Source: an uncultured Alphaproteobacteria bacterium
GTDB taxonomy: Bacteria > Pseudomonadota > Alphaproteobacteria > RF32 > CAG-239
Length of the DNA: 64,000 bases
Reading direction: 5' to 3'
Assembly: GCA_944391485.1 (NCBI GenBank)
Contig: CALXTQ010000006.1
Location: 124,001-188,000, forward strand
Part shown: positions 1-9,834 of the stretch, piece after piece
How positions within the stretch are numbered: position 1 is the stretch's first letter
How the letters are laid out: every line of letters begins with the position of its first letter
The notes under the pieces: model-generated
Told to the model about the DNA's origin: nothing
What the model saw: the letters and a program-made list of their open reading frames with translations, nothing else
Database searches by the model: none
Made by a program: the position numbers and the translations under genes

Positions 1-1113
<1,113 letters not shown>

Positions 1114-1133
1114 TTTGAATAGGAGTTTGAGAA

Positions 1134-1499
1134 TTGGCAAAAGCTGCGGCAAAAAAAATTAATAATGAAGACAAAGTTCTGGAGATTATTACCAAAACGC
1201 TGGACGAGGGAAAGGCGGAGGATGTCGTCGTCATTGACTTGAAAGGGAAAACCTCCATAGCCAATCAGATGGTGGTTGCCAGCGGAACGTCCCAGCGGCA
1301 TGTCGCGTCTCTGGCGCAGAAAGTTCAGGAGAATTTGAAGGCGGAAGGATTTAAGTCCGTTGCGGAAGGAGAAGAAAAGGCTGACTGGGTTTTGATTGAC
1401 GCGTATGACGTCATTGTTCATATTTTTAAGCCTGAAGTGCGGGAATTTTACAATCTGGAAAAAATGTGGCAGTCTGTGGCCAATATTCGGGATAAATAA
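1134..1499 (+). CDS. rsfS: Ribosomal silencing factor RsfS
   Basis: RsfS/Iojap (DUF143) protein of 121 residues, which binds L14 (uL14) and blocks subunit joining when nutrients are scarce. Family signatures include VVIDLKGKTSIANQMVVASGTSQRH and the ADWVLIDAYDVIVHIF block near residues 80-96. The start is a TTG at 1134, chosen because AGGAG lies 8 bases upstream and no ATG is available. It sits directly behind obgE and is closed by a strong hairpin at 1506. In many genomes rsfS is followed by rlmH; here rlmH is about 1.35 kb away, separated by two oppositely oriented unknown genes. Confidence 0.95.
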   Translation: MAKAAAKKINNEDKVLEIITKTLDEGKAEDVVVIDLKGKTSIANQMVVASGTSQRHVASLAQKVQENLKAEGFKSVAEGEEKADWVLIDAYDVIVHIFKPEVREFYNLEKMWQSVANIRDK

Positions 1500-1505
1500 G
1501 ACGAG

Positions 1506-1527
1506 GGCAGCCTGCAGGCTGCCTTTT
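1506..1527 (+). terminator. Rho-independent terminator after rsfS
   Basis: A 7-bp perfect GC-rich stem (GGCAGCC/GGCTGCC) with a TGCA loop is followed by TTTT. It starts 7 bases after the rsfS stop codon. Confidence 0.8.
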
Positions 1528-1616
1528 GTCTGGGTAAGAAAGCTTTGCTTTCCATATGAGTAATGTATTGCCTTTTGTCTGAACGGGCGGTTGTGAATTT
1601 CATTTGATCAAAGATA

Positions 1617-1640
1617 AAAAAACCCCGGAATTCCGGGGTT
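1617..1640 (-). terminator. Terminator of the minus-strand gene ending at 1639
   Basis: The perfect 20-base palindrome AACCCCGGAATTCCGGGGTT lies at 1621-1640, with a run of A on its left, which reads as a T tract on the minus strand. The palindrome overlaps the stop codon of the 1639-2211 gene. Confidence 0.75.
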
Positions 1641-2211
1641 AATTTAATTTTTTCCATTCGGCAATGATTTCCCTGACATAATTTATATACAGGGGAGAGT
1701 TGAATGTTTTCAACGTCCGACGATCCCCGTTTTGGGTATTTTCGATCAAAATCGCATTTATCAGCGGTTCCGAAGCGCTGTCCAACTCGTAGGCCACAAT
1801 AAAACGGCGGTCGAGTATTCTGTCGCTATCATCTTCCATGATAACGGTTTCGCCTTTTTTCTTTTTTGTCAGCTTAACCAGATTGTCAGTTGTCAGGAAG
1901 ATCTTTTTGGAACCTACCGGCGTGAAATATACCCAACGCTTGTCGACATACCCCCAAACAGATGTATATTTTTTTCTTCCCAGCCGGTTTTCCAGAATGT
2001 AATGCTGGATTTTTTCCAGATTTATCTGTTTTCCGAGCGTATGGGATAATTTTCGTCTGAAGGGACTGCGGGAGAAAAACCAGTGTCCCGGCCGTTGTTC
2101 TTCAAAGATTATAATCCTGTCGAGATAGCCCAGACCGTTGTCCTTTTTTTGAATATTCCTTTTAAATCTCTGTTTTATCAGGAATAATTTTATTTTTTTT
2201 AATATTTTCAT
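1639..2211 (-). CDS. Hypothetical protein, basic N-terminus
   Basis: Protein of 190 residues that I do not recognise. The first 25 residues are strongly basic (MKILKKIKLFLIKQRFKRN). The rest is mixed alpha/beta with many aromatic and charged residues, for example a VWGYVDKRWVYFTPVG stretch. There is no signal peptide and no clear membrane segment. It is the first of two minus-strand genes inserted between rsfS and rlmH; the second starts at 2695 and ends 32 bases upstream of this start, so they may be co-transcribed. Its stop codon lies inside a terminator palindrome. Coding status is supported by length, terminator placement and lack of an alternative gene on the other strand. Confidence 0.65.
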   Translation of the reverse strand: MKILKKIKLFLIKQRFKRNIQKKDNGLGYLDRIIIFEEQRPGHWFFSRSPFRRKLSHTLGKQINLEKIQHYILENRLGRKKYTSVWGYVDKRWVYFTPVGSKKIFLTTDNLVKLTKKKKGETVIMEDDSDRILDRRFIVAYELDSASEPLINAILIENTQNGDRRTLKTFNSPLYINYVREIIAEWKKLN

Positions 2212-2242
2212 AATGATAAATTTTAAGCGGCTGAAACCGCGG

Positions 2243-2695
2243 TTATTGAAGAAGCAGAATTGCGGCTATGATTGCGATGACGGCTACCAAAAATGCAATG
2301 TGTTCTCTGCGGCCTTTGCTGATTTCGGTTTTGAAATCCTCAAAGGAATGGATGGCTGCATCAACAAAACAAACGGTTTTGCCGCCTTTGGGAATGTAAA
2401 GCCAGCCTCGTTTGTCGAGGTTGTATTTTAGCGCGATCTCGTGCGGGAAAGAGTTTTCTCCGCCAATATGAGCTTCTATGTTTCCTGGCAGCACATCGCG
2501 TCCCAAAAGTATTGAAAAAGCCTTTGCCGCGATGATGTCTGAGTTGACGGGATAACTGGTAACTGAAAGTTCCAGAGCCCTGTCGGACATTTCCCTGATC
2601 GCCTGACTGTCGCCGCTGCGCAGAATTTTTTCATTCTCCGCTTTGTAAGCATCAATTCTCCCATTAATGCTCCAATCATTTTTACTTTTGTTCAT
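2243..2695 (-). CDS. Hypothetical protein with C-terminal membrane anchor
   Basis: Unrecognised protein of 150 residues. The N-terminal 125 residues are soluble and charged. The last about 20 residues form one hydrophobic segment (IAFLVAVIAIIAAILLLQ) preceded by KGRRE, the layout of a tail-anchored inner-membrane protein with its main domain in the cytoplasm. It shares orientation with the 1639-2211 gene and probably its transcript. No catalytic motif could be identified. Confidence 0.65.
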   Translation of the reverse strand: MNKSKNDWSINGRIDAYKAENEKILRSGDSQAIREMSDRALELSVTSYPVNSDIIAAKAFSILLGRDVLPGNIEAHIGGENSFPHEIALKYNLDKRGWLYIPKGGKTVCFVDAAIHSFEDFKTEISKGRREHIAFLVAVIAIIAAILLLQ

Positions 2696-2858
2696 GATTT
2701 ATATTTTTTGTTAAACATATTCTTAACCCCTCGAACAGAGGGAAATAAATTATAATTTTACAGAGAAGATTGTAGAAAAATTTTGTCCAATTGTCAACCC
2801 TCTTGGCCGGGATTGACTATTATGCCGGGTGTGGTTAAATAGCGGCAGGAGAATGATG

Positions 2859-3299
2859 ATGAAAGTAACGATTTTAGCCATCGGTAAATGCCGGAAAAAC
2901 TCGCCGGAAGCCATGATCATAAGCGAATATGCAAAACGTTCCGCCTGGAGTATTCAGATTAAGGAAAAGGATAATTCAACGCAGGAGGACGAAGCGAAGT
3001 TTTTGCAGGGGAATATTCCTCACGGAGCCAAAGTTGTGGTGCTAGATGAACGCGGGGAAAATATGAAGAGTACCGAACTGGCGGCCAAAATCGAAAACTG
3101 GATGTCTAACGGTTGTTCGGAATTGTGTTTCCTTATCGGCGGAGCGGACGGCCATTTGCAGTCAACGCGGAACAGAGCCGATTTGTTGTTGTCTTTCGGG
3201 AAACTGACGCTGCCGCATATGTTGATGAGGGCTGTTTTGGCGGAACAGATTTACCGGATGCAGACTATTATCAGTCATCATCCTTACCATAGGGAATAA
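2859..3299 (+). CDS. rlmH: 23S rRNA pseudouridine-1915 N3-methyltransferase RlmH
   Basis: SPOUT-class methyltransferase that uses SAM to methylate pseudouridine 1915 of 23S rRNA in assembled 70S ribosomes. The SAM-binding knot motif FLIGGADGH and the C-terminal active-site tail HPYHRE are present, as is the core LLSFGKLTLPHMLMRAVLAEQIYR. There are three consecutive ATG codons at 2853, 2856 and 2859. The AGGAG at 2847-2851 best fits the last one (7 bases), giving about 146 residues, close to the family's usual 155. The gene is followed by a gene-free stretch and a hairpin near 3454. Confidence 0.95.
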   Translation: MKVTILAIGKCRKNSPEAMIISEYAKRSAWSIQIKEKDNSTQEDEAKFLQGNIPHGAKVVVLDERGENMKSTELAAKIENWMSNGCSELCFLIGGADGHLQSTRNRADLLLSFGKLTLPHMLMRAVLAEQIYRMQTIISHHPYHRE

Positions 3300-3453
3300 A
3301 AGTTTGTCTGGAAAAAACTGCTCTGCGGCCAGCTGGTACAGGATTAGCGGGTAAAATGAATGAAGGTGTACACTAAAATTTTTCTTGCCTTTGAAATAAC
3401 TCTATAAAATCCATTATCCAAATTTTTTGCAGGCCTTATTATTCAGTTCAAAA

Positions 3454-3492
3454 AAGCCTTTTGCCTGCCAAGAGGCAAAAAGGCTTTTTTTG
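3454..3492 (+). terminator. Rho-independent terminator downstream of rlmH
   Basis: A long stem pairs GCCTTTTGCCT with AGGCAAAAAGGC, with one unpaired base, and ends in seven T. It stands about 155 bases after rlmH. The stretch 3300-3453 holds no gene that I can see. Confidence 0.8.
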
Positions 3493-3509
3493 TTGTTGAA
3501 ATTTCTTAA

Positions 3510-3537
3510 TTGAAAATTAGCAAAATGGCGTTATACT
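3510..3537 (+). promoter_or_regulatory. Sigma-70 type promoter of the 6S-like RNA
   Basis: TTGAAA at 3510-3515 and TATACT at 3532-3537 are separated by 16 bases. This is one of the best promoter matches in the window. It is followed by a structured non-coding region, so transcription should begin near 3544. Confidence 0.65.
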
Positions 3538-3543
3538 AGGCTC

Positions 3544-3725
3544 GTCAGGGGAAATGGTTAGCCCGTGGCGGAGTGTGCAAGCTCCTTGACTAGAACCTAT
3601 TAACCTCCAATTTCTAACTCTTGGAGGATGACGCGATATAAGCCCGCTTGCGGGACGAATAAGCGTGCTGTCTACTTACAGTTTGAAGCTCCTCCACCTT
3701 TTCATTTGAAAAGGTGGTTTTGTTT
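3544..3725 (+). ncRNA. ssrS: Structured small RNA, probable 6S RNA
   Basis: About 180 bases between a good promoter and a strong terminator contain no reading frame but much secondary structure. A long-range stem pairs GUGG-C-GGAG (3565-3573) with CUCC-U-CCAC (3689-3697), eight pairs around one C-U mismatch. Inside it are hairpins CCUCCAA/UUGGAGG (3604-3627) and ACGC...GCGU (3631-3666), the latter carrying a CCCG-CUUG-CGGG tetraloop hairpin. The GCAAGC just inside the 5' arm and UUACAG just before the 3' arm sit where E. coli 6S RNA has the same words. 6S RNA binds sigma-70 RNA polymerase and mimics an open promoter. Length fits 6S. The identification is by eye; a leader RNA for the downstream HTH gene is the main alternative. 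Confidence 0.55.
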
Positions 3726-3727
3726 TT
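3694..3727 (+). terminator. Terminator of the 6S-like RNA
   Basis: The perfect 9-bp stem CCACCTTTT/AAAAGGTGG (3694-3702 and 3709-3717) is followed by TTTTGTTTTT. Its left arm is the same CCAC used by the long-range closing stem of the RNA, so the two pairings exclude each other. Confidence 0.85.
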
Positions 3728-3753
3728 AACAAAATCAAAAGGAGTTGAAGAAA

Positions 3754-4035
3754 ATGACAATAATCAATATAGATATCAGCCAACGCAAATATTATGAAAA
3801 GTTTCGCCGGGATATCGGCAGATTTTTATTCTCGCGTCGGCAAAAGGAAAAATACAGTTTGGCCAAGGTCGCAGCGCTGACGGGAATCAAGCCGGAACTT
3901 TTGGATCGAATAGAACTGGGAAGACACAATATAAAGACATTGGCGATCATGAAGCTGCTGTCTTTATATCACAGCCATGTTATTATAAAATTTGAGAAAA
4001 AGGGGCAGGAAGTTCCGACTGTGGAAATAGAATAG
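3754..4035 (+). CDS. Small helix-turn-helix (XRE-like) protein
   Basis: Protein of 93 residues with an XRE-type helix-turn-helix: a charged first helix, then YSLAKVAALTGIKPELLDRIE with the usual A-x-x-x-G turn, then GRHNIKTLAIMKLLSLY. Probable DNA-binding regulator, target unknown. The ATG at 3754 follows AAGGAG by 9 bases; an in-frame TTG at 3745 has no spacing for a ribosome site. The gene begins only 27 bases after the terminator of the 6S-like RNA and has no clear promoter of its own, so it may depend on read-through. A hairpin at 4043 ends it. Confidence 0.8.
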   Translation: MTIINIDISQRKYYEKFRRDIGRFLFSRRQKEKYSLAKVAALTGIKPELLDRIELGRHNIKTLAIMKLLSLYHSHVIIKFEKKGQEVPTVEIE

Positions 4036-4042
4036 AAACAAG

Positions 4043-4063
4043 CTCCCGGGAAACCGGGAGTTT
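4043..4063 (+). terminator. Terminator after the HTH gene
   Basis: CTCCCGG-GAAA-CCGGGAG hairpin followed by TTT. It lies between the HTH gene and the convergent uvrB and could serve both. Confidence 0.7.
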
Positions 4064-4097
4064 GTAAATTTAACTTTAAGTTTGAGGGATCGGGCGC

Positions 4098-6080
4098 TTA
4101 TAGATTCTTCATGGCTTTGAGTTCCAGCTCTTTGATTTTGTCGCGGTAGATGACAGCACTTTCAAACTCGAGGTTTGCCGCGGCTTCCTTCATGAGTTTT
4201 GTATATTCCCGGATCTTTTTATCAATATTTTTGATTTCTTCCGCATCCTGTTCTTCGTCTTTAATGAAGTCTGTTTCGGTCATTTCTTTGAGGGTTGAGG
4301 AAATGCTTTTTTTGATTGTTTTCGGCGTGATGCCGTGCTCCGCATTATAATTGAGCTGTTTTTCCCGGCGTCTCTGCGTTTCTTCCAAAGCCTGTTTGAT
4401 TGAGCCCGTCATTTTGTCGGCATAGAGGATAACCTTGCCTTCGGCGTTGCGCGCTGCACGGCCGATTGTCTGGATCAGGGATCTTGTGGAACGCAGAAAT
4501 CCTTCTTTGTCGGCGTCCAGAATGGCCACGAGCGAACATTCGGGAATATCCAGTCCCTCGCGCAGAAGGTTGATGCCGACGAGAACGTCAAAGACGCCCA
4601 GCCGTAAATCGCGGATGATTTCAATTCTTTCCAGAGTTTCGATATCCGAGTGCATGTAGCGTACTTTAATGCCGTTATCATTCAGGTATTCGGTCAGATC
4701 TTCGGCCATTTTTTTTGTCAGGGTCGTTACCAGAGCCCGCTCGCCCCGGGCGATGACTTTCCGGCATTCTTCCATCAGATCGTCAATCTGATTTTCGGCA
4801 GGGCGGACGAGGCAGACGGGGTCAGCCAGTCCGGTCGGACGGATTACTTGTTCTGTAAAACTTCCGCCGCTTTGCTCCAGCTCCCAGTCTCCCGGCGTGG
4901 CGGAAACAAAAATCGTCTGGCCGCGCATGGCATTCCATTCTTCAAATTTTAACGGGCGGTTGTCAACGCAGGAGGGCAGGCGGAAACCATATTCGGCCAG
5001 CGTGTGTTTGCGGTTGAAGTCGCCGCGGTACATTCCGCCGATCTGCGGGATGGAGATATGGCTCTCGTCAATAAAAATGATGGCGTTGGGCGGCAGATAT
5101 TCAAACAGGGTCGGAGGCGGCGCGCCAGCCGGTCTTCCCGTTAGGTAACGGGAGTAGTTTTCAATGCCTTTGCAATGGCCGGTAGTTTCCAGCATTTCCA
5201 GATCGAAACGGGTTCTTTGTTCCAGCCGCTGCGCCTCCAGCAGTTTGTTTTGCGATTTGAGTTCCTCAAGCCGGCTGCCAAGTTCTTCGCGGATACGGAC
5301 AATAGCCTGCGACAGGGCCGGCCGGGGCGTAACATAGTGATTGGCAGGATAAACGACAACCTCTTCCAGTTCAGACGTTTTTTTACCGGTCAGGGAGTCG
5401 AATTCGCAGATGCTTTCAATCTCATCTCCGAAAAAGGAAATGCGCCAGGCACGGTCTTCATAGTGGGCGGGGAAAATATCCAGTGTGTCGCCCTGGACAC
5501 GGAAAGTGGAACGCACAAAATTCTGCTGGTTTCTCTCGTATTGCAGTTCGGCCAGTTTTTTGCAGACGTCTCTCGGCTCTATCATGTCTCCGACTTTCAG
5601 ACGGATAGTCATCTGCGAATAGGAGGCAACATCGCCGAGGCCGTAAATGCAGGATACGGAGGCGACGATAATAACGTCGTTGCTTTCCAGAATATTTCGG
5701 GTCGCTGAATTACGCATGCGGTCAATCTGTTCGTTGATGGCAGAATCTTTTTCAATGTAGGTGTCTGTTTTGGGGACATAAGCTTCCGGCTGGTAATAGT
5801 CGTAATAAGAGACAAAGTATTCCACTTTGTTTTTGGGAAAAAACTCTTTCATTTCACTGTACAGCTGTGCCGCAAGGATCTTGTTGGGAGCCATGATGAG
5901 AGCCGGTCGCCGGCTTTGCTCGATGATTTTGGCCATTGTAAAAGTCTTTCCGCTTCCGGTAACGCCAAGCAGAACCTGATCCTTTATGCCGTTGTTGATG
6001 CCGCTGACCAGTTCGGCAATTGCCTGAGGCTGATCCCCTGCCGGAGCAAACGGACTTTCGATTTTGAATTCGCTGTCCAT
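4098..6080 (-). CDS. uvrB: Excinuclease ABC subunit B
   Basis: UvrB, the damage-verifying helicase-like subunit of nucleotide excision repair; it receives damaged DNA from UvrA and recruits UvrC. It has 660 residues, typical of the family. Walker A GVTGSGKT is at 39-46, the beta-hairpin [12 protein letters not shown] near 92-103, and the Walker B region [18 protein letters not shown] follows. Helicase motifs V/VI ([22 protein letters not shown]) and the C-terminal UVR coiled coil (about 620-655) are all intact. It starts 10 bases after the TPR protein gene upstream, so it is the last gene of the flagellar-type transcript. Confidence 0.98.
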   Translation of the reverse strand: MDSEFKIESPFAPAGDQPQAIAELVSGINNGIKDQVLLGVTGSGKTFTMAKIIEQSRRPALIMAPNKILAAQLYSEMKEFFPKNKVEYFVSYYDYYQPEAYVPKTDTYIEKDSAINEQIDRMRNSATRNILESNDVIIVASVSCIYGLGDVASYSQMTIRLKVGDMIEPRDVCKKLAELQYERNQQNFVRSTFRVQGDTLDIFPAHYEDRAWRISFFGDEIESICEFDSLTGKKTSELEEVVVYPANHYVTPRPALSQAIVRIREELGSRLEELKSQNKLLEAQRLEQRTRFDLEMLETTGHCKGIENYSRYLTGRPAGAPPPTLFEYLPPNAIIFIDESHISIPQIGGMYRGDFNRKHTLAEYGFRLPSCVDNRPLKFEEWNAMRGQTIFVSATPGDWELEQSGGSFTEQVIRPTGLADPVCLVRPAENQIDDLMEECRKVIARGERALVTTLTKKMAEDLTEYLNDNGIKVRYMHSDIETLERIEIIRDLRLGVFDVLVGINLLREGLDIPECSLVAILDADKEGFLRSTRSLIQTIGRAARNAEGKVILYADKMTGSIKQALEETQRRREKQLNYNAEHGITPKTIKKSISSTLKEMTETDFIKDEEQDAEEIKNIDKKIREYTKLMKEAAANLEFESAVIYRDKIKELELKAMKNL

Positions 6081-6090
6081 GTTTTTCCTG

Positions 6091-8664
6091 TTAATCCGTA
6101 TCTTTGTCTAAATTGCCGCTTTTTAACGAGTTGGTATAAATTTTTGCAAAATTGCTGAAAGCCGAAATATCGTTCACAACTCGGTTGATATCGTTGATGT
6201 CGATTTTGTCGTCTCGCAGGCTGTTGGTTAATATGTTAAAAACGCTGTAATATTTGGTGTTTTGGAAATAAGGCATAAATTTGTTGCGCAGCCTTACGAT
6301 GACGGTTTCTTTGCCGGATTTCTTCAGCGCTGTAGCCCAGTCTAATATATAGTTCATTTGTTCGTCGCTTAAAGGTTTGCCGGCAACGGGTTTTTCAATC
6401 AGGTATTTGATGGTGTCCGATGCCGGTCCCCATAATTCTGCATTCCAGTAAATTTCGCTTTTGAGCAAAATGGCGTTTTTGCTGAAGTCATCTTCCAGCA
6501 GTTCAAGAGCTTCGTCTTCCCGCCCCATGTTTGACAAAGCTTTGGCGCGGATGATTTTACGGTGCAGAAACAGAGTTTGTGGCATTTGCGGCATTTCCGT
6601 TTTGTCCAGCATAAGCAACGCTTCTTCGTCCTTTTTGTTAAAAAGGTAAATAAGGGCGAGACGGGCGCCGGTCTTACTGCGATCCAAGGCAGTCATTTCG
6701 TTGTTTTTCAGCTGGTTCTGAAGCAGCGTTTCGGCTCTGTCCAGCAAGTCGACGGCAACCAGACGGTCGCTTAGCTTCTGGATGATGGTGTTGTAGCGCG
6801 GGCTTTTAGGTGCCAGCCACTCGAAATCCTGATACAAAGCCAGAGATTTTAGGGCGGGCAGGTAGTCGGCCTCGTTGTTGATGTAGATATTTTCGAACAA
6901 ATTGACCATCTGGCGTTCGACTCCGGCTTTATCCGCGTAATCCGAAAGATTTTTCAGTTCGTTGAGCGTGCGGAGAGAATTGTAGAAATCTTTTTTCTGG
7001 GCATATAAATCGGCCAATCCTTTCAGCAGGTCGATTTTAAAATACTTTTCGCCCCAGGCGTAACGCAGTTTTTCATATTCGGCAATGGCTTTGTCCAGAG
7101 GCATAATATTGAGTTTCAGGCTCAGGTCGACAATTTCTTTCCGCGCAAAAGAAGTATACTTCAGAGACTCAAGCGGCAGAATGCGTCTGTACTCGGAAAC
7201 GGCGCTCATCGGCGAGCCCTGAAGAACCAGTTTCTGAGCGGAAAAGTAGTGAACCGCTGGAACCAGACGTTCGGGATGTTTGCTGTTTTTAAGAATATCG
7301 ATAAAGTTCTGGGCGGACAGATCATCACCCGCTTTCAACGCTATTGCGGCACCGACCAAAGCTATGCGGTCTTTTATTTCGTCAGGATAATCCCGGATGA
7401 GGGAAATGAATGACAGCAGAATGGCGCTGTGCTCGTCCTGATATTCCAAAGCTGCCGAAGACAATGTTTTCCAGAAAATAGCTTCGTTGACAGTCGGGAG
7501 TTTTCCGAATGAAAAGTTTTCAATTGCTTCTTCGTAACGGTTAGCCAGAAAGTTGGCGACGCCGAGCATACCGTAGAGCAGATCCGAACGGGCTTCCGGC
7601 GCATCCGAAGCCTTAATTTTGTTCAGTATGCCGAGCGCGTTGGAGCCAAGTCCTTTGGACAGGTAATATCTGGCCAATTCCATGCGGGCTTTGGTTTTTT
7701 GTTCTTCGGGGGCTTTTTGAATATCCTGCCGTAGTTTTTCCTCCGCTTCAATAAACGGGGCATTCTGAATATCCGCGGGAATGCCGCTGCTGAAAGAAGC
7801 AAAATCTATTTCGGACTGGAGCAGCAGTTCCTGCCGTTTCAGCATTTCCAAATCTTCCGAGATATTAAGGCCGCGGTTATAGCCCTGAATAGTCAGTCCG
7901 GAAGTCGCCCGGTTGACGACAATGTCATTGGTTTTGGAGATAAGAGCCAGACCTTGGATGGAAGAAAGAATGTCCAGATCGGGGTAACTGTATGGTTTGC
8001 TGATGCCAATACCGATGTCCATGTTTGGTGCAATGATGAGCGTATCGCCGATTTCGGGATCCAGCGTCGAAATAATGTTGCCGGTTCCGGAAACCGGAAC
8101 ATACAGGTAAGGCTGTTTTTTACTGTTGTACTGCGTGAATATCTGCATGTCTTTTATCCGGACGGGGATGTCCTGTGTGAACAGGTCGACAATCCAGAGA
8201 AGTCCTTCTTTACGGATGGCGTAATTGATGTCATTTTTCAGCCGCAACCGCAGAATCAGTCCCTGAAAATTGGGGATCTGGATGACTTCTTCCGCCAGAG
8301 GCGCCGCCGTTTGCGCCAGCTCGTCAATATTGACGCTCTGATTGTGGTCGAAAACGATCCATAAATAAGGGCCGCGTTTGAAAACAGCCAGACCGACCGG
8401 GATGTTCCAGGCAAAGCTCAGGCTGGCAACCTGATTGGTGTTTGACCGTATCTGCGGCAGGGGCTGAGGAATGGCCGTCTGTGCCGGCGTCCTGACAGTG
8501 TCGGCCGCTCCGGCAACCGGGGGTATGCGCCCTTCGGCAATCGGTGCTGTTTTTACGGGCGTAATCTGGGCGGAAGCGGCGGCCGGAATGAAACAGGCAA
8601 ACGCCGGCACAAATATTATGAGCCGGCAGAATCTGGTAATTATGTTTTTAATGCCTGTTATCAC
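6091..8664 (-). CDS. Secreted TPR-repeat protein of the flagellar operon
   Basis: Protein of 857 residues with a signal peptide (basic start, hydrophobic core to about residue 28, AASAQ cleavage region), so it should act in the periplasm. Residues about 60-290 are beta-rich. The remainder is alpha-helical with tetratricopeptide-like pairs, for example [17 protein letters not shown] and [20 protein letters not shown]. No enzyme motif is visible. It lies 16 bases downstream of motE and 10 bases upstream of uvrB on the same strand. The position suggests a role in assembling or energising the flagellar motor, perhaps as a periplasmic scaffold, but this is inference from neighbours only. Confidence 0.8.
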   Translation of the reverse strand: MITGIKNIITRFCRLIIFVPAFACFIPAAASAQITPVKTAPIAEGRIPPVAGAADTVRTPAQTAIPQPLPQIRSNTNQVASLSFAWNIPVGLAVFKRGPYLWIVFDHNQSVNIDELAQTAAPLAEEVIQIPNFQGLILRLRLKNDINYAIRKEGLLWIVDLFTQDIPVRIKDMQIFTQYNSKKQPYLYVPVSGTGNIISTLDPEIGDTLIIAPNMDIGIGISKPYSYPDLDILSSIQGLALISKTNDIVVNRATSGLTIQGYNRGLNISEDLEMLKRQELLLQSEIDFASFSSGIPADIQNAPFIEAEEKLRQDIQKAPEEQKTKARMELARYYLSKGLGSNALGILNKIKASDAPEARSDLLYGMLGVANFLANRYEEAIENFSFGKLPTVNEAIFWKTLSSAALEYQDEHSAILLSFISLIRDYPDEIKDRIALVGAAIALKAGDDLSAQNFIDILKNSKHPERLVPAVHYFSAQKLVLQGSPMSAVSEYRRILPLESLKYTSFARKEIVDLSLKLNIMPLDKAIAEYEKLRYAWGEKYFKIDLLKGLADLYAQKKDFYNSLRTLNELKNLSDYADKAGVERQMVNLFENIYINNEADYLPALKSLALYQDFEWLAPKSPRYNTIIQKLSDRLVAVDLLDRAETLLQNQLKNNEMTALDRSKTGARLALIYLFNKKDEEALLMLDKTEMPQMPQTLFLHRKIIRAKALSNMGREDEALELLEDDFSKNAILLKSEIYWNAELWGPASDTIKYLIEKPVAGKPLSDEQMNYILDWATALKKSGKETVIVRLRNKFMPYFQNTKYYSVFNILTNSLRDDKIDINDINRVVNDISAFSNFAKIYTNSLKSGNLDKDTD

Positions 8665-8680
8665 TTCAGTCCCTGATGTT

Positions 8681-9337
8681 TTAAATACTGTTGCCTATCA
8701 GCTCGTCGGTAACGGCCTTTGCTTTTTCGGAATTCATCTGAGATACGATGGCCGAGGAGACGGACGGTTTCATCTCTTTTAAAAGCGACACAATGATGTC
8801 AATATCCAGCGTATTGAATATTCTGGCCGCGTCTTTGGGCTTCATGGTCGAATACATCTTGACCAGCGAAGCTATTTTTTCTTTTTCTTTTTCATTATAC
8901 TGGTTAACCAGTTTTTTCAGTCTGGCCTCATATTCTTTCAGCTGTTGGACTTTCTTGTCTATTTCTTCTTCGGCGACTTTCAGCTGCACGGCTTTTTTAT
9001 CAATTTCACGGCTGCGGAGGTCAAGGGCTTCGCGTCTTTCGGCCAGCTCCTGCAGAATCATGATTTCAGACTGCGTAAAGTTTCCCGCGGGAGCGGCGGT
9101 ATTCCGTCCGTGGGGAGAAACGCCGCGTTCGGACTGGTCCAGAACTTTGTTCAGTTCGGCAGTTTCTCTGTTTGACTGCTCTTCCGCGAAAGCGCTGCTC
9201 TGAGAAATGTTGAAGCGCCGGCCGTCCTGATTTTTCAGGGAGTCAAACACATTGTTGATGCGGATGGAAAGCATCAGAACCGCAAGAAAAATGAAAACCG
9301 GCAAAACACGAAAATTATTTTTTATTTTTGAAAACAA
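8681..9337 (-). CDS. motE: MotE-like flagellar motility protein
   Basis: Protein of 218 residues with one N-terminal membrane segment (VLPVFIFLAVLMLSI), a long coiled coil (about 95-155, rich in E, K, R and L), and a C-terminal MgtE-N/MotE-like domain (MYSTMKPKDAARIFNTLDIDIIVSLLKEM). This is the architecture of alphaproteobacterial MotE, a periplasmic chaperone for the motor protein MotC in rhizobia. No motC is in the window. It lies between the DUF6468 gene (11 bases away) and the TPR protein gene, in the fliL-fliM cluster. Confidence 0.85.
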   Translation of the reverse strand: MFSKIKNNFRVLPVFIFLAVLMLSIRINNVFDSLKNQDGRRFNISQSSAFAEEQSNRETAELNKVLDQSERGVSPHGRNTAAPAGNFTQSEIMILQELAERREALDLRSREIDKKAVQLKVAEEEIDKKVQQLKEYEARLKKLVNQYNEKEKEKIASLVKMYSTMKPKDAARIFNTLDIDIIVSLLKEMKPSVSSAIVSQMNSEKAKAVTDELIGNSI

Positions 9338-9348
9338 TGCTTTTTCCT

Positions 9349-9834
9349 TTATCTGATGGATCTGAGCGCTTTTAACAATTCAAGCTCCGCTTCCGACCGG
9401 GAATCCGTTATTTCCGGCGCGCTTTCCTCTGAGCCGAAAGCTCTGCCGGTTGCGGTCTTTTCCTTGCCGTATGCGGCCGCGGTTTTGAGGGATTTTTCGT
9501 CCTTGATGCTGCGTCCGTCCTTGATCATTGTTTCCAGGCGGTCCGCCAGATTGTCGGCGCGCTCGTTGATAAAGATCAGGTCGTCTTTGAGCGTTTTGGC
9601 GCTGCTGACAACTTCTTTCAGGCCTTCGGACGAATGTTCGGTAACGGATTTCAGCTTCGGAATCGAGTTTTCGGCCTTGAATGTGGCGTCGTTTAACGAT
9701 TCAACCAGTTTACCGAGGCTTTTCTGATTTTGCCGAAGCAGGCTGAGGTTCTTGTTCAGCTTATATGCATAAATGATAGTCGGGATCAGAAGCCCGATGA
9801 TGATCAGATTGATTATCAGTTCCAGATTATCCAT
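9349..9834 (-). CDS. DUF6468 family membrane protein
   Basis: Protein of 161 residues: an N-terminal membrane helix (LELIINLIIIGLLIPTIIYAYKLN) followed by a heptad-rich helix with conserved LRQNQKSLGKLVESLNDAT and a charged tail. This matches the DUF6468 family as I know it, which sits next to fliM in many alphaproteobacteria and has no proven function. Its start overlaps the end of fliM by 8 bases, which indicates translational coupling and a role tied to the motor. Confidence 0.75.
   Translation of the reverse strand: MDNLELIINLIIIGLLIPTIIYAYKLNKNLSLLRQNQKSLGKLVESLNDATFKAENSIPKLKSVTEHSSEGLKEVVSSAKTLKDDLIFINERADNLADRLETMIKDGRSIKDEKSLKTAAAYGKEKTATGRAFGSEESAPEITDSRSEAELELLKALRSIR

Noticed and set aside
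3544-3725. tmRNA or SRP RNA as identity of the structured RNA
   Set aside because: There is no tRNA-like end or tag frame for tmRNA, and the SRP tetraloop motif GGAAGGAAGCA is absent. 6S RNA fits length and placed words better.
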